Shown piece by piece: positions 6,001 to 8,306 of a stretch of 8,306 bases of DNA. This DNA comes from an uncultured Clostridia bacterium (GTDB taxonomy: Bacteria; Bacillota; Clostridia; Oscillospirales; Ruminococcaceae), in NCBI GenBank assembly GCA_946563605.1, contig CAMNVW010000059.1, positions 1 through 8,306 of the forward strand, read 5' to 3'. Under the pieces are notes generated by a model. That model ran no database searches. It saw only the letters and a list, made by a program, of their open reading frames with translations, and was not told where the DNA came from. Position 1 is the stretch's first letter; each line of letters begins with the position of its first letter. A program made the position numbers and the translations under genes.

Positions 6001-6961
6001 TTGTTTTAGTATCCGCATGGTAATCCTCAAGCGAAGTTTCCACAGAAACTTCCTCAAGCTGCATACCGCCTTCGCGCTGCTGTGCAGTCGCCCAAATCGG
6101 TTCCACCGCCAATCCTACCGGCAGACTAGGATTGGCTTGACGAACTGCCTCTACCGCGTTTTCCACAAAAGTCTGGGTCAGCCGGTCCATATACTCATCC
6201 AGTGTTTCGTTTCCTGCCGACTGGGTAAATTCATAGTAACTGTAATCCATCTCTGGATTGAGATAGCCGTCAAAAACCAGTCCGTCCAAAGACTGCTTCT
6301 GCGCAAGCGTCCCTATCTGTTCCGCGCATTTGTCGAGCGCATCTGGATTCACATTTTCCACATAGCGCATGGTTCCGTTTTGTGCCAGAAGTGAAAGGTC
6401 ATACACGCCGTACAGCGAAAGCTGTTGTTCATGCGCGCTGTCGTAGAGCATTTTCAGCACATCGAACGAAACCATGGGACTTTGCGAATCCCACAGCGTT
6501 CCATATGCGTTATTGAGCGACACAAAGAGGGTATTCAGCCCCAGATCCGCCGCGTCCTGCATCATCGCATCAATTTCTTCCTGAACGGTTTGTTCATACG
6601 GTTCAACATTCTGTGCTGCCTGTGCCTGCACCGTTTCCTGCGAAATTGCAAGCTGTGCTTGCTTGATCTCATCGGAAAGCTCCGTCAAAAATTCTCTGCC
6701 TGCTGCGATTTGTGCGCCCTTCATTCCATTGGGAAGATCGAGCACCGCCGCAGAGGCTACCTGCAAAGAATCCTCCGCCGATTGTTCCTCCTGCTGCTGT
6801 ATCTCTATCATCGCCTGCGACACGCGTTCTTCCTTTTGACGCTGCGCGACCGTCTGCCGAAATATCACGACCGCAAAGATGGTAACGACCGTAATCACCG
6901 CCATCCATCCAGCCAGTGAATGAACGATCTTTTCTTCTTTCGTATTTTGTCTCACCGCCAT
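3014..6961 (-). CDS. Membrane-anchored N-acetylmuramoyl-L-alanine amidase fused to a GHL10-like domain, with Big_2 repeats
   Basis: A 1315-residue extracytoplasmic cell-wall protein. Residues 15-34 are one membrane span without a clear cleavage site, followed by a Gln/Glu-rich stretch (38-60). Residues 115-425 resemble the GHL10 barrel of the upstream gene but lack most of its signature residues. A probable Ig-like domain follows (490-590), then a Ser/Asn/Gly linker (601-637), a probable SH3-like region (655-732) and an AMIN-like beta domain (733-838). Residues 840-1018 are Amidase_3, which cleaves the MurNAc-L-Ala bond, with zinc ligands His849 (DPGHGG), Glu866 and His919 (CIHSNS) and catalytic Glu982 (SEIGFLTN) all present. 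After a long Ser/Asn linker (1045-1100) come two Big_2 domains (1120-1199, 1232-1314), probably wall-binding. It lies 40 bases after the GHL10 gene, in one operon. Start: AGGAGG lies only two bases from this ATG but eight from an in-frame GTG at 6955, so the protein may begin two residues later. Boundaries outside the amidase are approximate. Confidence 0.9.
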   Translation of the reverse strand: MAVRQNTKEEKIVHSLAGWMAVITVVTIFAVVIFRQTVAQRQKEERVSQAMIEIQQQEEQSAEDSLQVASAAVLDLPNGMKGAQIAAGREFLTELSDEIKQAQLAISQETVQAQAAQNVEPYEQTVQEEIDAMMQDAADLGLNTLFVSLNNAYGTLWDSQSPMVSFDVLKMLYDSAHEQQLSLYGVYDLSLLAQNGTMRYVENVNPDALDKCAEQIGTLAQKQSLDGLVFDGYLNPEMDYSYYEFTQSAGNETLDEYMDRLTQTFVENAVEAVRQANPSLPVGLAVEPIWATAQQREGGMQLEEVSVETSLEDYHADTKTMVEQGICDFVVVKNYQAINNDSVSFEQISDWWNELFAQTQMSAYMGHASSKAATWQDGWGASSELADQWKIADGEEAFSGSVFNSLKALLQNDNYAASRLTEVWNTDSEGTADLSASAEAPTPKETVQTSDSPMTDTALYSMQAEVSEEETQQEQPAGVFSELSDQYAAGNVLADMDPVGIRSVADGDTIEITAIARKGADLTVMFNGDVFAMTETNKRSGMTGYSKYVAEYEIDEGYVTSVDMGNIVVIASMNGERNSLTGARVEFKTDNPSSPFYEAANKGTGSSQGSNNSQNTGSSSNSGSNSGSNTNSGSSSVDRSLLSYQKPSLSTSKSKAIGSGTLVQVVSEQALTFPVSKNTIYPDTKCYPMPYGTMDYVVGDKVSIKDGSGYRYYYKLESGRRVYCDDVQAVTSGVSVRKNRITDMTVKANDQFTYIILKSDYPVSYLPNYVSGSMEFEFQNTVSTPGNLQLNKNPLFSSAQWNGSTLKLDLLSNNGFLGYKGYHENGNIVLRFNNPTGIKGARIVVDPGHGGGDPGVADNIDSNWPEKRVNWEFSKAITQALRDRGAEVKLLETYNKTTSLDSRLSQAKNFDASLFLCIHSNSSEVSKSATGSECYYFYPFSKSIAAKMSAATSKGLSTNDRGAKYDVFYVNRDPQFVSILSEIGFLTNNTEYSKMQKSSYHEKVGESVADMVENYLKNTGIEYCGRTGTQSTGTTLNASNGPASTENGTASSQGSSSSSTISSGSSSGSSSNNSSSSNSNNSSSNSNSNSDKTSNTERPSAPVSETVVSGNAKPTGDGKVKYIIFTDPENKKLSMEVGDEKKLGIRISGDDSVQRKYTTSDKYVATIDKNGVVTAVGEGSCKITVVAGDQGGSIDVKVKGGSTSSTVKKPIGNGVPTDEETNSGQESSNGYVPITSIRIRAARNYVNADNSIQLEAVFYPSNATQQEIVWSITRGKIYGSVDEVGVFTGIESGFSTVKATTKDGAYSATYRMEIM

Positions 6962-6963
6962 GG

Positions 6964-6969
6964 CCTCCT
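6964..6969 (-). promoter_or_regulatory. Ribosome binding site AGGAGG of the amidase fusion gene (start ambiguous)
   Basis: A perfect AGGAGG lies two bases before the ATG at 6961, too close for normal initiation, and eight bases before the in-frame GTG at 6955-6953, which is ideal spacing. The site therefore favours GTG. ATG is kept as the gene boundary because the two options differ by only two residues. Confidence 0.6.
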
Positions 6970-7001
6970 GTTTACGTCCTGCGTTTTCACCGTTTTCCGC
7001 T

Positions 7002-8306
7002 TTACAAAAGCTCTTTAAGACTGTCCATTTCTTCGGCTACTCTCGATTTTACATTTGACTGCGGATGAAATACGGAATCGTAGCGGAAAAGAGAAAATCC
7101 CTGATAATTTTCGGCGTCTCTTGCAGTTTCCACCATCCTTGCAAGCATATCGCTGTTGTTTGCCCATTCCCATACACCGCCGTCGCCTGCATACTTATCC
7201 TCTAAACCAATTTTATACGGTGCCAGTCCGACATAGAGCTTTACATCGTTTTTAATCATATCGTTCCATTCTTCCACTGTTTTTTCGTAAGGGCAGGTTT
7301 TGTTCTTGAAGCCAAAATAAATCTGTGGGCAGATATAATCAATATAGCCGTCCTTGGTCAGCCATTTTTCAACGTCAATAAACTGATTGTTGTAGTTGTT
7401 GTCCATATTTCCCTGCGGACTGATGCCGAAAACAACACCCTCATTTACTTCTTTGATGGCATCATAAACCGAGCTGACCAGCTGGTTTACATTCTCCCTG
7501 CGCCATGCGCCCAAGCCCATTGTGCCGCCTGCTTTTTTATACGCCTGATAGGATTTTGCATCAAAGGCGGAATCGGTGGTCGGATAGAAATAATCATCAA
7601 AGTGGATGCCGTCCACATCGTAATTTTCCACGATTTCCCGAACGCCGTCCACAATCAGCTTCTGCGCTTTTTTGCTTGCCGGATTGTAGCTGATTGCGCC
7701 GTTATATTTGATGGCATCGCCGCTGGTCAGCATTTTATTCACTGGATTCGATTTGCTGATTTCCTGAGAGCCTGCACTGCTGCGCACGCGGTATGGATTG
7801 ACCCACGCTTCCAGGCGCAGACCTCTGTCATGTGCCTGCTCCACCATAATTTCCAGCGGGTCAAAGCCAGGGTTCTTACCTTCCGTGCCTGCTGCAAGGT
7901 AAGACCATGGAAACAGCTCAGACTCATACAGCGCATCTCCAAAGGGGCGCACCTGCGCGATGACGGTATTCAGTCCCAGCGCTTCGATATTGTCAAACGC
8001 TTTCCCGATGTTTTCGGTAAATTTCTTCTTGCCGACGCTCTGATCGCCGCTGGTCAGCAGCATTGGCTTCAAATCCAGATAGGACAGCCAGATTGCCTTG
8101 ACTTCCGACTGCTCTTCTTCCTGCTTTGTCTGAATGGAGGAGAGCACCCGTCTGTTATTCTGTGCCTGCGCCATCACAGGCGTTGTCAAATCACCGATTG
8201 CAGATGGATTTTCCATCACATAATCCTGCTGAACATCATAGGAATTGTCTACCACCCACAGCTGCTCGTTGGACGATTCCTCCACCTGTGCTGTCGTTTC
8301 CTCTTT
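7002..8306 (-). CDS. GHL10-family (DUF187) glycosyl hydrolase, DigH/YddW-like (5' end outside window)
   Basis: Probable exported glycosidase acting on peptidoglycan glycan strands. The frame is open to the right edge (434 residues visible). The GTG at 8285 is internal, because the frame continues upstream as KEETTAQ and has no ribosome binding site there. The real start and any signal peptide or anchor are therefore outside the window. Visible residues 1-68 are a Gln/Glu/Ser-rich linker. From residue 70 a complete barrel follows, with family motifs AIWLSYLDL (71-79), EAWVNPYR (166-173), VDGIHFDDYFYP (231-242, probable acidic active-site residues), FGISPQGN (293-300) and DYICPQIYF (323-331). 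The family includes E. coli DigH, which cleaves glycans stripped of peptides. It is the upstream gene of an operon with the amidase fusion, 40 bases apart. The exact substrate is inferred from the family. Confidence 0.9.
   Translation of the reverse strand, partial: KEETTAQVEESSNEQLWVVDNSYDVQQDYVMENPSAIGDLTTPVMAQAQNNRRVLSSIQTKQEEEQSEVKAIWLSYLDLKPMLLTSGDQSVGKKKFTENIGKAFDNIEALGLNTVIAQVRPFGDALYESELFPWSYLAAGTEGKNPGFDPLEIMVEQAHDRGLRLEAWVNPYRVRSSAGSQEISKSNPVNKMLTSGDAIKYNGAISYNPASKKAQKLIVDGVREIVENYDVDGIHFDDYFYPTTDSAFDAKSYQAYKKAGGTMGLGAWRRENVNQLVSSVYDAIKEVNEGVVFGISPQGNMDNNYNNQFIDVEKWLTKDGYIDYICPQIYFGFKNKTCPYEKTVEEWNDMIKNDVKLYVGLAPYKIGLEDKYAGDGGVWEWANNSDMLARMVETARDAENYQGFSLFRYDSVFHPQSNVKSRVAEEMDSLKELL

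Noticed and set aside
5120..6394. Plus-strand open frame of 424 codons
   Set aside because: It is antisense to the amidase fusion gene. It is Arg/His/Cys-rich, a typical shadow of a coding strand, with no ribosome binding site or domain.
7002..8285. GTG at 8285 as the true start of the GHL10 gene
   Set aside because: The frame stays open to the window edge, there is no Shine-Dalgarno upstream, and the protein would lack an export signal. The gene is treated as partial.

Overview
The window looks like chromosomal DNA of a strictly anaerobic, low-to-medium GC Clostridia-type Firmicute, perhaps an Oscillospirales/Ruminococcaceae-like gut bacterium. The order is a tentative guess. The evidence is an electron-bifurcating NfnAB pair, canonical AGGAGG/GAGGTGA ribosome binding sites, Gram-positive-style cell-wall enzymes with Ser/Asn-rich linkers and Big_2 modules, and a hairpin-rich intergenic block of the kind common in these genomes.

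Layout. (1) Positions 1-1905, minus strand: a redox operon, promoter -> possible short leader ORF -> nfnA -> nfnB, with nfnB running off the left edge. The two subunit genes overlap by 8 bp. The promoter has a perfect -35 box overlapped by an 18-bp near-palindrome that resembles the Rex (NADH/NAD+-sensing repressor) operator in 12 of 14 specified positions. (2) Positions 1906-2635: about 730 bp with no credible gene. It holds related multi-hairpin elements: copy A on the plus strand, copy B inverted with compensatory base changes in one stem, and a third partial copy C. (3) Positions 2636-2923, plus strand: one small gene of unknown function with a very good ribosome binding site. (4) Positions 2971-3014: a long-stem bidirectional terminator between converging genes. 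(5) Positions 3014-8306, minus strand: a two-gene cell-wall operon. The first gene, truncated at the right edge, encodes a GHL10-family (DUF187, DigH/YddW-like) glycosyl hydrolase. The second encodes a 1315-residue membrane-anchored protein that joins a degenerate GHL10-like barrel to a complete zinc N-acetylmuramoyl-L-alanine amidase (Amidase_3) and two C-terminal Big_2 domains.

How the genes fit together. NfnAB couples NADH, ferredoxin and NADP+, so control by the NADH sensor Rex would make physiological sense. In the wall operon, amidases remove stem peptides and leave denuded glycan strands, the substrate known for the GHL10 enzyme DigH in E. coli. The adjacent GHL10 hydrolase and GHL10-like/amidase fusion therefore look like a coordinated peptidoglycan-remodelling pair, and the GHL10-like half of the fusion may have become a binding or positioning module. 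No mobile element, CRISPR array, tRNA or rRNA was recognised.
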